Virus record (IMG/VR): IMGVR_UViG_3300044616_001173
Span: 1-29,406 of that record
DNA: 29,406 nt
DNA from: a virus
Reading direction: 5' to 3' (one strand)
The position numbers and the translations under genes were made by a program. Positions 19,301 through 23,578 of this stretch are shown piece by piece (the first letter of the stretch is position 1; the number at the start of each line of letters is the position of its first letter). Below the pieces are notes generated by a model that saw nothing but the letters and a program-made list of their open reading frames with translations, was not told the DNA's origin and ran no database searches.

Positions 19301-20803
19301 TGGAAATTAAATATTCCAGTTTCTGTGGATATTGTTAAAACTTCAAAACAACACAATACTGGAGCCTCGGCTCAAGATCGAGCAAGCAATATTCATTCTT
19401 GGGCTGGGAAAAAACCAAAAGAAGGAACGCAGATAATTTTAGTTGATGACACATATACTACAGGTCAAACATTGCGTAGCCTAGCTGATTATGTTGGAGA
19501 ACCGACTGCAATCGTCACATTGGCATCTGGTAGGTATGGGAAAAAATTTGACCTGCCAATCGAACTAGAAAAAAAATTGCTTGATAAAGCGGGAATCACA
19601 AAAGAAGATTTTATTTCAAATTATGGCAAAGAACCAAATGCAGTCCTTACCGGAGCGCAAGCCCAGCAATACCTCCTCAATGGAGCAAAAGGAAAAGAAG
19701 GATTATTCAGCCGATTTCCTTCGCGACTTGGCAAGGCGAAAACTAGATCAGATTCGCAATTACAGGATGCAGGTAGAAACAGAAGAGTAGACACAGAAGA
19801 ATACATTGGCTTGAACTTCTTGCCGTCAGATAAGGATTCTGAATACGCAAAACAACTTGAATTTGCGTTTCCAAAAGGCCCGAAAACTTTAACCTACTTT
19901 TCTGGAATTGGAACATGGGAGCAAGGATTGAAGGGTGAAATTGATCCTCAATATGCTGTAGAATATGATCCAGCTAAAGCCGCCGCATATCGAGCGGCAA
20001 ATGGCGATCACATGATTGAGGGAGATGTGACTCAAATTGATCCCAAAAGATTTATTGGCATTGAATATTTTCACGCATCTCCAGTGTGTAAAAATTATAG
20101 CCTCTTAAAAGACCCAACCAGAGGTGGTGAAGAAAGCGATCTAGACATAAGGAGCGCAGATGCTGTCAATCGTGTTCTTGAAACTTGCAAGCCTAAATTT
20201 TTCACTCTTGAAAATGTTGGCGGCTATAAAAAATCTGACGCATACGCAAGCATTAAAAAAACATTAACAGATTTAGGGTATAAATTTGATGAAGCAATTT
20301 ATAAAGCAAACGAATACGGGTCACCGACTGACAGAAAGAGACTACTACTTCGCGCAACCTTGAGCGGTGAACTTCCTACTCCAATAAAAAAACAAGGCGG
20401 GAATTGGTATGATACAATTGAAGATATCGTAAATGACCTTCCTGATGCTCCACTAAAGGGAGCAAACTTCATTTGGAGAGAATTAAACAAGGTTGGTATC
20501 GATCCTAAAAATGTTCCATACCCAATATTAATTGCAGGTGGTGGATCATTCCAACAAGTCCCTTGGAGAAGCCCAGACGAACCTGCTTATACTTTTACAA
20601 CGAATCAAAATAATCTTGACCGCATTTTGTTGCCCGGAGGAATTTCAAAACGAGTAACAGGGCGAGCAAAAGCACGAATGTCTGGATTCTCTGATGATTT
20701 CATCTTGCCAGACAATGATAGACTTGCTAATATCGTAATAGGAAATGGTGTGCCGCCTGACCTTGTAAAAAATGTCATTGGCCCAATGTTTGAAAATAAA
20801 TAA
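10361..20803 (+). CDS. Giant polyvalent virion protein with peptidase, GNAT, ART, PRTase and C5 methyltransferase domains
   Basis: 3480 residues. Residues 1-110 are acidic and Pro/Glu-rich. About 170-730 contain hydrophobic, Gly-rich segments. A zinc peptidase motif HETGH sits at 949-953, with downstream acidic residues 1042-1047 as possible third ligand. A phage cassette spans about 1570-2050 (F1823-QSD, W1925-IGWTTG). A GNAT loop, YRGQGIG, is at 2425-2431. An ADP-ribosyltransferase-like domain runs about 2524-2790 (HGT 2525-2527, YGWGLYF 2548-2554, GIRYLDG 2755-2761). A phosphoribosyltransferase PRPP loop, VDDTYTTGQT, is at 3028-3037. A full C5 cytosine methyltransferase occupies 3178-3480: FSGIG 3180-3184, catalytic Cys3243 in SPVCKNYS, ENV 3284-3286, DRKR 3324-3327, GNG 3461-3463. 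This matches the 'polyvalent protein' class of phages, thought to enter the cell with the DNA. Processing and expression are inference. Confidence 0.9.
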   Translation: MAEIDDLIKDIDDVLGNKEEPQTKEVEVKDETDELISEIESVLSPQQPAEEKPKEEIPQAVTPEKPKEELPKAVPSALPAPTPVKEPEVDLSKPSNIVLSVIGDKDEAEFTPADRDLIKSLDAADLNEFTKGRPDVFLDDDQERQIFNYQRELRKSSPYAKIPSNWEEWYNLGAAASEDLADVGVMTADLLGSVLKGGAKAVEYGAPALLGMTSEYAEALAAEKLLPEDKKAEIENWRKRAWQIANTPVKGGEEQNPDAYTDAKYLAKIKENLTPEQIAGIEKDFAEKRLKAKQVPFSYTSELASLPESVAFTATKVASGGMQLWDNASEKFGLQDEETSFQRYKARREVDTAQAKLSKAEPRTWARVMDTYYAPVLKSFSSLIHPSVKEYMIMYPELSSYEAASKREADIENNVIAVVDDVKKSIPETDPNMAAFGSVTIPGQFGVDVFGYAYSVVQASKMLTPIAKLQFKKLGLSDDQINNLEKTAQEVLKKKELSRLEGLQKPGLIERAAGATARGIEKTGDYLERSQTWQAITRAAPAVTGATIGYQVNPENPFAGLGLGALGGVGAKYGVKTLVDVPKVIKEVQAARRISAGGSAGPLATLKSIAKQQDEVKTLTTKLKTLAEGTDEYIETKKALDVAKSRVKDEGIVDYEGIGRVSDTTKRILRFVGDDTIANIGEYARLGIEPTLVGLATGIIDSSDEEELKTMIAQGLVFSLGGRAVQQGYHKFVGEDPVIQMRKAKQANMDALKAYRDSTPETRGEIDKLTDWDLVINRQAKKVADTEAEVQRLVNESPDNKKIEEAEKRLEAEKKSLSLLKTANVQTRNEFGRQFLNQLGRNNALLNGTLRAGQNNVGINILTTQQIFDHFRKNPQWQNVPDEVLMEYASQQGFYSGTGGTEFRPGVNVSDAARSMTFDPAKPSIVINSDALRDRIELFGETPIDALNHETGHAILRIKEIQDAVADASKLLFTNEITDASGNVKEITTGLYSEEQLNSLFKDQYLKNRSKDEIARLGTGLGLWDANTNSLNKKKVANYMQEEILAELFSNTLSRNLGKNIDSKQVHLIDIARLKLKNKLFKNAVTKMLGFGMDGDVFSKATGATLTPDAQSASRNALRILESINGDITTIAEQPETAPISKADIRKSKIAAERYGMDSGLFATKVQAQVFDANGNPVGDAVDVTDPSVFEGSWRISKDGEERLSGYGQIPLELRQLQVPEGGTLSIKKKIITEVDGVTPKLLKPSDLRKIKKDRAELFKQAIDTPDYGTPGRFEPVSEGSESYRGTFTPAQIKAIQELPEGIVPLKIKKYLLELNEAIVRRDGTRFFVDYAAVMDDNGNYKAFSPKIYDVVPIGLQLSTAGNFLVTTISVGRMMSKLNAWSDRMPNRLSPWNGSKEAFWNEFSTKYLDNWSKGIQGSGYNERGEAIGSNQLSDDVAVAEQKKSIFNDFLNLFKNETEVLNLDRTKIPKRKGDEKNKSIDRTIMSMRIDHMAELLDAQDLPKLPIDYGKAIINFLPAETAEIEAPSGERGFKSKLQMEIQRNFKGAKATPEQMKAVLNNPQNVKAEEVKWSGVNDAIDRLASENNGKVPVQELLNYLRDEGQVKFEEVTLGGKEPFDANRLAELEAEYKNLKDHPVDDPSFGEEKYDELIRLMNIRDQSTTDTLYEEAERVMRLAQQAQRRGDKKTAEKYFRENEFLNTRAEKLDLQGEGLANPPKFASLVLPGGENYREVVMAMPEKSELSYLISKKDGSGLIKTFDTEKEAKDFYNNLENKNEYEIQSFTQPKDVKYTSSHFPDIPNYVAHMRLNERTDAEGNDGLFVEEFQSDRHQAGRERGYEGDIKPISAEENKRLSQLTRELFELEYNGIDESNPTQEFIELNREYTELSNRSEKYIKSNVPDAPFRKDWSLQLFKRALRDAVESGKKWIGWTTGIEQVKRYENQFRQAVDEITWNQPKGDPRKNFAATKNGRTVITGKIKEDGTVYDSTIPDANEMPLSEVVGKSVAAKILAENSGTAKGNDLTIGGEGMKGFYDTIVPKEIGKYVDKMGGRVEKSKLADGGGLRIEKDGASFVVVASDGTTLGAYETREQADARIFELDGVKPSTPIWRVNITPQMENVVRAGQLQFMPAEVDARYIDLEAKAKSGDKRAAAEAQRMVYEAAKAVDALPKVQIVDYYGEPKYTVLFDGEEQTSRYMDRNGKRPLPVQNRDTAEEIALEIFEQHKEDFDTFDTFTYDDAGALIPLSERFQSATPDIRFMPAEQPTKYEPISPRIRPLEGISAPTKVVEAKAPALREIEPPVRAKAMLPDMELEPTISEKPQSSEMIGDKSKQQISIDDFKKQLEKQQTLDLEEDQVSIPKFNDKTDNFVDTLISGKAHLMVRNKEDVSEYGPHEFFILDNNDNPIGFSRLTKTPKEVSINLIKINEDYRGQGIGSKFYKYWLDKGLSVKSDKEITNDTQALYSSLARQGYGYDIENDRAILKPTISEKPIQSSDIITSAKPAPDAVIKPFSNALVSSAGLINFLPAYHGTPFEVDKFSTAKIGTGEGAQAYGWGLYFAQAKAVGEGYRDQLGGIRLITADGQMADNIVSTPGAKKILKEARAFWKQTKSLDGFVKQLESSKSQSKVWAAQGYNVESNSQYVKDVDEVLSVIKDTTPTPTGNLYKVDLDVKDEDLLDWDKPLSEQSEKLKAVNKALQAVTGQKEYFQAWAENLTGSWLYHATAKIISSATSKTEDFSRTASTNEFKLASEALAKVGIPGIRYLDGTSRKQGEGTYNYVVFDENLIKILDKNDKPVKDELPRSTGLQFLPQQIEEKIIETAVKNKDGSIISYPNKNHAMIMEETDYNLDAGEFPPMENFGFITNTGRFVNQKEAQEIAKKSKQVEGNQQISGELVSRQNIAFLPEQIDSSTSVKSLTENENYKDAKYNGNPMFAYNLAKKFLTDEVITSVNSKINPEEPAIIIPVSAIEGEDLNTIPLAVADILSWKLNIPVSVDIVKTSKQHNTGASAQDRASNIHSWAGKKPKEGTQIILVDDTYTTGQTLRSLADYVGEPTAIVTLASGRYGKKFDLPIELEKKLLDKAGITKEDFISNYGKEPNAVLTGAQAQQYLLNGAKGKEGLFSRFPSRLGKAKTRSDSQLQDAGRNRRVDTEEYIGLNFLPSDKDSEYAKQLEFAFPKGPKTLTYFSGIGTWEQGLKGEIDPQYAVEYDPAKAAAYRAANGDHMIEGDVTQIDPKRFIGIEYFHASPVCKNYSLLKDPTRGGEESDLDIRSADAVNRVLETCKPKFFTLENVGGYKKSDAYASIKKTLTDLGYKFDEAIYKANEYGSPTDRKRLLLRATLSGELPTPIKKQGGNWYDTIEDIVNDLPDAPLKGANFIWRELNKVGIDPKNVPYPILIAGGGSFQQVPWRSPDEPAYTFTTNQNNLDRILLPGGISKRVTGRAKARMSGFSDDFILPDNDRLANIVIGNGVPPDLVKNVIGPMFENK
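17289..17310 (+). repeat. Direct repeat, left copy, flanking the GNAT module
   Basis: 22 bases identical to 17796-17817, encoding the PTISEKP peptide at residues 2311-2317. The offset between copies is 507 bases, exactly 169 codons, so loss or gain of the module keeps the frame. Confidence 0.85.
17796..17817 (+). repeat. Direct repeat, right copy, flanking the GNAT module
   Basis: Second copy of the 22-base repeat, encoding PTISEKP at residues 2480-2486. The similarity continues imperfectly downstream at protein level (Q-S-S-(E/D)-x-I in both). The stretch between the copies contains the GNAT domain and is far more A/T-rich than either flank. Confidence 0.85.
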
Positions 20804-20804
20804 T

Positions 20805-20942
20805 ATGCCTCTCCGAAAATGCGCTTCGCAAAATTGTTTTGACCGCAATTTGAAAACTGAACTCAAAAGCGGCAAAAGCAAGAAGCAAGCACTTGCCATT
20901 GCCTATGCCGTACAAAAGAAAGCCAAATCCAAAAAGAAATAA
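20805..20942 (+). CDS. Small basic phage protein, 'GKxxKQAxAIA' type
   Basis: 45 residues, starting one base after the giant gene's stop. It is strongly basic. The core 'IKTE(L/M)K-x-GK-x-x-KQA-x-AIA' (here LKTELKSGKSKKQALAIAYA, residues 16-35) matches a very common class of tiny phage proteins found near structural genes. The function of that class is unknown to me. Its base composition and reading frame fit the neighbouring virion genes. It is probably the last gene of the late operon. Confidence 0.7.
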   Translation: MPLRKCASQNCFDRNLKTELKSGKSKKQALAIAYAVQKKAKSKKK

Positions 20943-21103
20943 TCTTATAGCAGGCAGGTGTTCTAATTACTGCCGTCTTTGTCCTTCCTCTGTTAAATCA
21001 GATAGGCGAGCGGCTGGATGGGCGGGGCATGAGCCTCCTAGACTCCAGAATGCCCACATCTGAAAAGAGGATGCATACTCGTCCCTGCTACCCTTTAATA
21101 AAT
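20943..21103. other. 161-bp intergenic region at the late/early block boundary
   Basis: No convincing gene lies here. A weak hairpin (GGCAG 20953-20957 with CTGCC 20970-20974, 12-base loop) precedes a T-rich stretch, and a second possible stem pairs GGGCAT with ATGCCC at about 21025-21055. Neither makes a good intrinsic terminator. The position between the virion block and the small-gene block makes it the natural place for transcription control, but no clear sigma-70 promoter is visible. Confidence 0.4.
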
Positions 21104-21286
21104 ATGAAAAATACAAAAATCGTCAAAGGAATCGGCAGTGATCTGTGCGGGTACGAGGATCGAGAAGATCGTTGGTTGCGCCACTTGTCATTTGTGGTTG
21201 ATCGAGCTTGCAATTTGTTTTGGACACGCACTCCAGAACGGGAAAAAATTCAACGCGAATTTCTCGCCAAACGATATGGCTATTAA
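21104..21286 (+). CDS. Small hypothetical protein
   Basis: 60 residues from the ATG at 21104, chosen because the leader AATAAAT matches other starts in the window; an in-frame ATG at 21029 would add 25 residues of poor quality. The protein is charged, with Trp/Phe/Arg-rich helices (DREDRWLRHLSFVVDRACNL). I do not recognise it. Its end overlaps the next gene's start by 11 bases. Confidence 0.55.
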   Translation: MKNTKIVKGIGSDLCGYEDREDRWLRHLSFVVDRACNLFWTRTPEREKIQREFLAKRYGY

Positions 21287-21521
21287 AAAAAACAACCACC
21301 CGGCATTTCCAGTTTCCCATTTTTCTGGAGACGAAAAAACAAGTCCCGTCAAGCCAAATTCTGGAATGGCAATTCGTGATTATTTTGCCGCCGCTGCATT
21401 GAGGGGATATCGGGCAAGCGAAGAATTCTCTGGAGAGTTGCCAGAGATTGTGGCAGAGTTGTCGTTTGTTGACGCCGACGCCATGATGATCGAGCGCGAA
21501 AAAAATACACACAATCAATAA
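21276..21521 (+). CDS. Small phage protein, 'GMxxRDYFAA' family
   Basis: 81 residues from the ATG at 21276. It contains 'SGMAIRDYFAAAAL' (residues about 30-43), the signature of a widespread family of small phage proteins with the form 'HPAFP...GGMTLRDYFAxxAL...A(D/E)AMLxER'. The end here (FVDADAMMIEREK) fits that pattern too. The biochemical role of the family is unknown to me. The start overlaps the upstream gene by 11 bases. An upstream in-frame ATG at 21138 is rejected because the added 46 residues look non-coding. Confidence 0.75.
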   Translation: MAIKKNNHPAFPVSHFSGDEKTSPVKPNSGMAIRDYFAAAALRGYRASEEFSGELPEIVAELSFVDADAMMIEREKNTHNQ

Positions 21522-21549
21522 AAATATAATACATACAAATAATAAAAAT

Positions 21550-21792
21550 ATGTCAGAAAAAAACACACCAAAACAAGCAGGCGAGGAAGAGACGCAGAAA
21601 GCAATTGAAGCAGTCCTTTCTCAAATCGACCTATCTAAAATCACGCAGCACGATGTTTACCATGACGTGATGCGAACGCTCCAAGAGACGAGTTTCAAAT
21701 TCGTCCTAGCAGCAAAATTGATGGAGCATATTTTCGTTCGTGATGGGGTTTTCAAAACGAAGGAGCAGGAAGATGAGCCGTCACAAAATTGA
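21550..21792 (+). CDS. Small acidic hypothetical protein
   Basis: 80 residues following an A/T-rich leader (AATAATAAAAAT) without a Shine-Dalgarno. Acidic ends surround a predicted helical core (TSFKFVLAAKLMEHIFVRDG). No family is recognised. The last 20 bases overlap the next gene in another frame, typical of packed phage early regions. Confidence 0.6.
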   Translation: MSEKNTPKQAGEEETQKAIEAVLSQIDLSKITQHDVYHDVMRTLQETSFKFVLAAKLMEHIFVRDGVFKTKEQEDEPSQN

Positions 21793-21943
21793 CAACAATG
21801 AGTGGCATCGAAATGGAAAGGGAGACAAGCCTCGCACCAAAACTTGGAGGCGAGAATATCAAGACAACTACGATGAGATCGATTGGTCTTCCATTAGACG
21901 AAAATCTAAAAAGCGAGATGACGATGAAGAGTGCGATTCCTGA
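21773..21943 (+). CDS. Small basic phage protein, 'GKGDKPR' type
   Basis: 56 residues from the ATG at 21773, which has AGGAGCAGGAAG just upstream. The sequence 'NGKGDKPRTKTWRREYQDNY' (residues about 15-34) and the following 'DEIDW' match a short conserved phage protein that I know only as 'NGKGDxPR...YxxNYDxIxW'. Its function is unknown. It is highly charged (Arg/Lys then Asp/Glu). The in-frame ATG at 21740 lies deep in the upstream gene and has no better leader. Confidence 0.65.
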   Translation: MSRHKIDNNEWHRNGKGDKPRTKTWRREYQDNYDEIDWSSIRRKSKKRDDDEECDS

Positions 21944-22076
21944 TTCTGTCCGGCAATTTCTGTCCGAGATTGGACGCAAGGGCGGATGTGTTTCTACCGA
22001 AAAAAAAGTTGAGGCAGCACGCGCAAATGGCGCGAAGGGCGGCAGGCCAAAAAAGATGGTAGCCTGCGGAGCTTGA
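21918..22076 (+). CDS. Small 'AARANGxKGGRP' protein
   Basis: 52 residues from the ATG at 21918; a second ATG at 21924 would give 50. The core 'SEIGRKGG' and 'AARANGAKGGRPKK' match a common short bacterial/phage motif in which 'GRKGG' and 'ARANGxKGGRP' blocks occur together. It is strongly basic at the C-terminus, so nucleic-acid contact is plausible. It overlaps the upstream gene by 26 bases. The much longer in-frame extension to 21789 reads through a different gene and is not supported. Confidence 0.6.
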   Translation: MTMKSAIPDSVRQFLSEIGRKGGCVSTEKKVEAARANGAKGGRPKKMVACGA

Positions 22077-22233
22077 TTTTATCGGCATCTACGGGTGTCA
22101 ATAGAATAAAGTAACTTTTTTTATCTTACCGAAAAAAACCCAAAAATATTTGTTGCAAACCCAAGCGGCTTGGATATTGTCATCTCCATCGAAGGCGCAA
22201 CGCCGACGAACAAAAAAACAAAAACCAAAACAA
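22077..22233. other. 157-bp intergenic region with a repeated leader element
   Basis: No full gene is evident. The stretch contains a possible -10 box (TAGAAT at 22102-22107) without a good -35, a T7 run, and a leader element (CAAACCCAAGC ... TGGAT, 22156-22175) repeated at 22431-22450. From TTG at 22150 the frame is open into the next gene, so an N-terminal extension of that protein by 28 residues is possible but looks low-complexity and Lys/Gln-rich. Confidence 0.4.
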
Positions 22234-22450
22234 ATGAACATTAATTTATCACTTACTGAAAAACAGGCTACCGATCTCCAATATGCACTTAACTCGACAA
22301 TCTATCGTTGGGATGAGCAAATCGAAGATTTGAAGCGCAAGGGAAAAAACAAAAATGCAACAACCATTTCTATCTTTCAGAAAGACAGAGATGCTCTCAA
22401 AGAGATTGTTGACCAAATAAAACTATGACACAAACCCAAGCAGGATGGAT
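22156..22450 (+). repeat. Duplicated leader element CAAACCCAAGC-N4-TGGAT
   Basis: Copies at 22156-22175 and 22431-22450 match at 17 of 20 positions by eye, including an identical 11-base left part and 5-base right part with the same spacing. In both, one frame reads QTQA(A/G)WI. Each copy precedes a small gene with an AACCAAA-type leader, so this may be a duplicated leader or a boundary sequence. Confidence 0.5.
22234..22428 (+). CDS. Small helical hypothetical protein
   Basis: 64 residues from the ATG at 22234, which follows the A/C-rich leader AAACCAAAACAA. It is helical and charged, with 'LSLTEKQATDLQYALNSTIY' at the start and 'FQKDRDALKEIVDQI' at the end; this could be a short coiled-coil dimer. 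I do not recognise a family. Its stop is embedded in ATGA, which opens the 18-codon micro-ORF downstream, so translation may pass from one to the next. Confidence 0.6.
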   Translation: MNINLSLTEKQATDLQYALNSTIYRWDEQIEDLKRKGKNKNATTISIFQKDRDALKEIVDQIKL

Positions 22451-22481
22451 CCCTCGCCCCACAACCCAACCAAACAAATGA
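22425..22481 (+). CDS. 18-codon micro-ORF coupled at both ends
   Basis: MTQTQAGWIPRPTTQPNK. The ATG overlaps the upstream gene's stop as ATGA (22425-22428) and its own stop overlaps the next gene's start as ATGA (22478-22481). That geometry would let ribosomes pass through three ORFs without release. The peptide itself has no recognised function; it may act only as a coupling leader. It could also be chance. Confidence 0.35.
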   Translation: MTQTQAGWIPRPTTQPNK

Positions 22482-22642
22482 AATTCAAATCTTCCACGCA
22501 TTACAAAAACGCTTCGCACACAAAATTGGTGCAGGCACTACAGGCAGTCATTGACGCATATGGTCACAAGGATTCGTTGCTCATCGACCAGTGCAAAGAC
22601 GCTTTAAAATCGGCTGGAATTTTTTCCAAAAAATCCTATTGA
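22478..22642 (+). CDS. Small hypothetical protein
   Basis: 54 residues from the ATG at 22478, preferred over the in-frame ATG at 22445 because it carries the same ACCAAACAA leader as neighbouring genes and an ATGA overlap with the micro-ORF. Residues about 12-48 look like two helices (LVQALQAVIDAYGHKDSLLI; CKDALKSAGIF). No family is recognised. Confidence 0.5.
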   Translation: MKFKSSTHYKNASHTKLVQALQAVIDAYGHKDSLLIDQCKDALKSAGIFSKKSY

Positions 22643-22677
22643 CGATCCCAACCTGCTTTGATTATTCTACAACTCTA

Positions 22678-22908
22678 ATGAACCTCAACACACAAATCAC
22701 AAAACGCGCAATAAACTCTGCCATCAAACGCGCAGGCTTGCCTGTCATCATTGAAAACAACCGAAACGGATATTCGTATTTCACCAGCACCGAAACAGGC
22801 AACCAAGTTGGAGAGTCTGTATGCCTCTCCTACCTCAACCAGCAATCGATTGATGAATGGGTAGAGGATGCTCGTTACGCCATCGCACAACAACAAACCA
22901 ACAAGTAA
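22678..22908 (+). CDS. Small hypothetical protein
   Basis: 76 residues from the ATG at 22678, since the region upstream in frame reads poorly. A basic helix (TKRAINSAIKRAGL) leads into beta-like segments (PVIIENNRNGYSYF, TGNQVGESVCL) and a final helix. The layout resembles many small phage proteins in early operons, but no family is recognised. No Shine-Dalgarno is evident. Confidence 0.55.
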   Translation: MNLNTQITKRAINSAIKRAGLPVIIENNRNGYSYFTSTETGNQVGESVCLSYLNQQSIDEWVEDARYAIAQQQTNK

Positions 22909-22915
22909 AACTACC

Positions 22916-23140
22916 ATGAGCATCAAAGAAGCACTCGCAACTCACCTCGGCTGGAATATCGCAGATGTCGAGTATTACCAACCCTGCACATGGTCACACA
23001 AGATCGTGACTACTGATGACAACTGGTATTGCGCTACACGCACGGCAAAACCTCCTCGCGTTAAATCTACGGGAGGAGACGAAATCGATGGCTGGGTTCT
23101 CGCAGAGGAAATCGGAGAAATCAAAATCTGGAAGAGATAA
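22916..23140 (+). CDS. Small hypothetical protein
   Basis: 74 residues from the ATG at 22916, seven bases after the previous stop. Trp-rich (five Trp), with strand-like segments (HKIVTTDDNWYCATRT, WVLAEEIGEIKIWKR) that suggest a small beta fold. No recognised family. The alternative in-frame start at 22868 overlaps the upstream gene by 41 bases and is less likely. Confidence 0.55.
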   Translation: MSIKEALATHLGWNIADVEYYQPCTWSHKIVTTDDNWYCATRTAKPPRVKSTGGDEIDGWVLAEEIGEIKIWKR

Positions 23141-23141
23141 T

Positions 23142-23270
23142 ATGAGCATCATCGAAATATTCATCTCAACTCCATTGCTTGTGACGCTCCAGCATTGCTG
23201 GCAGGCATTCATTGCAATCGCTCCAGCATTTGGACTGCTTGGATTAACTTTTCTCATTGCCAAAAAATGA
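23142..23270 (+). CDS. Single-pass small membrane protein
   Basis: 42 residues, starting one base after the previous stop. Almost the whole protein is hydrophobic (residues about 3-40, with 'TPLLVTL' and 'AIAPAFGLLGLTFLIA'), ending in two lysines, so one or two membrane passes are expected. The size and form resemble small phage membrane proteins such as holins or exclusion proteins, but no endolysin is visible nearby to support a lysis cassette. Its stop overlaps the next start as ATGA. Confidence 0.55.
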   Translation: MSIIEIFISTPLLVTLQHCWQAFIAIAPAFGLLGLTFLIAKK

Positions 23271-23407
23271 GTGCTACAGAAAAAAACCAACCCACCTGTC
23301 TTGATCCAGAGGCATACATCCGCATCATCAAAAATTGCAACAACACGGAACCAAAATTCCGCTCGTCTGTTTATCCCAAAAAAATCAAATCACCAAAATC
23401 AAAATGA
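23267..23407 (+). CDS. Small basic hypothetical protein
   Basis: 46 residues, start overlapping the upstream stop as ATGA and its own stop overlapping the next start in the same way. The N-terminus 'NQPTCLDPEAYIRIIKNCNN' may be a short helix with two cysteines; the C-terminus is very basic (YPKKIKSPKSK). No family is recognised. Confidence 0.5.
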   Translation: MSATEKNQPTCLDPEAYIRIIKNCNNTEPKFRSSVYPKKIKSPKSK

Positions 23408-23556
23408 CAACAACAATCGTCGTTGCTATTGCCGTAGCGTATGTGGCTTTCAAATTTGGTCAGGAAGATATCCTAAACAGGTTCCGAAAATTTTGCGAAA
23501 AGCGGAAACAGGATGAAGACGTCTGTTCAATGTTCGATAAATTCGACAACTTTTAA
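23404..23556 (+). CDS. Small N-terminally anchored membrane protein
   Basis: 50 residues. Residues 2-17 form a hydrophobic segment (TTIVVAIAVAYVAFKF) followed by a charged cytoplasmic-type tail (RFRKFCEKRKQDEDVC). It starts with an ATGA overlap. With the 42-residue membrane protein and the lipoprotein on either side it makes a small envelope-associated gene cluster. The role is unknown; an inner-membrane spanin-like or exclusion function is speculative. Confidence 0.5.
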   Translation: MTTTIVVAIAVAYVAFKFGQEDILNRFRKFCEKRKQDEDVCSMFDKFDNF

Positions 23557-23578
23557 TCTCCCCAAAACAACAAACCAA

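Larger units (their letters stand above)
14891..19828 (+). repeat. Seven xF(L/M)P punctuation motifs between cassettes of the giant protein
   Basis: The short motif (I/L)-x-F-(L/M)-P recurs at residues 1512-1516 (INFLPA), 2123-2127 (LQFMPA), 2253-2257 (IRFMPA), 2518-2522 (INFLPA), 2801-2805 (LQFLPQ), 2895-2899 (IAFLPE) and 3151-3155 (LNFLPS). Each lies immediately before a new domain; for example copy 4 precedes the ART-like domain, copy 6 the phosphoribosyltransferase and copy 7 the methyltransferase. Copies 1 and 4 share 17 identical bases (14894-14910 and 17912-17928), so the repetition exists at DNA as well as protein level. Confidence 0.75.

Noticed and set aside
10361-20803. A sequencing or assembly fusion of several genes
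   Set aside because: There is a single frame with no stop over 10.4 kb, internal A/T-rich leader-type starts are absent at cassette boundaries, and domain joins are all marked by the same motif, so a true single protein is more likely.
20943-21103. Terminator after the late operon
   Set aside because: The only stems are five to six pairs with long loops and no clean T tract, so it is described as intergenic only.
21123-21566. 147-codon minus-strand ORF
   Set aside because: It is antisense to small genes with recognised family signatures; the translation is hydrophobic and Cys-rich in a way typical of reverse-strand shadows.
22079-22107. Possible promoter with TAGAAT as -10
   Set aside because: The -10 box is good but no acceptable -35 lies 16-18 bases upstream, and the host sigma consensus is unknown.
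22639-22668. TTGACG with TATTCT, possible sigma-70 promoter before the gene at 22678
   Set aside because: The -10 match is weak, the spacer is 18, and transcription would start almost on the ATG; one such match is expected by chance.
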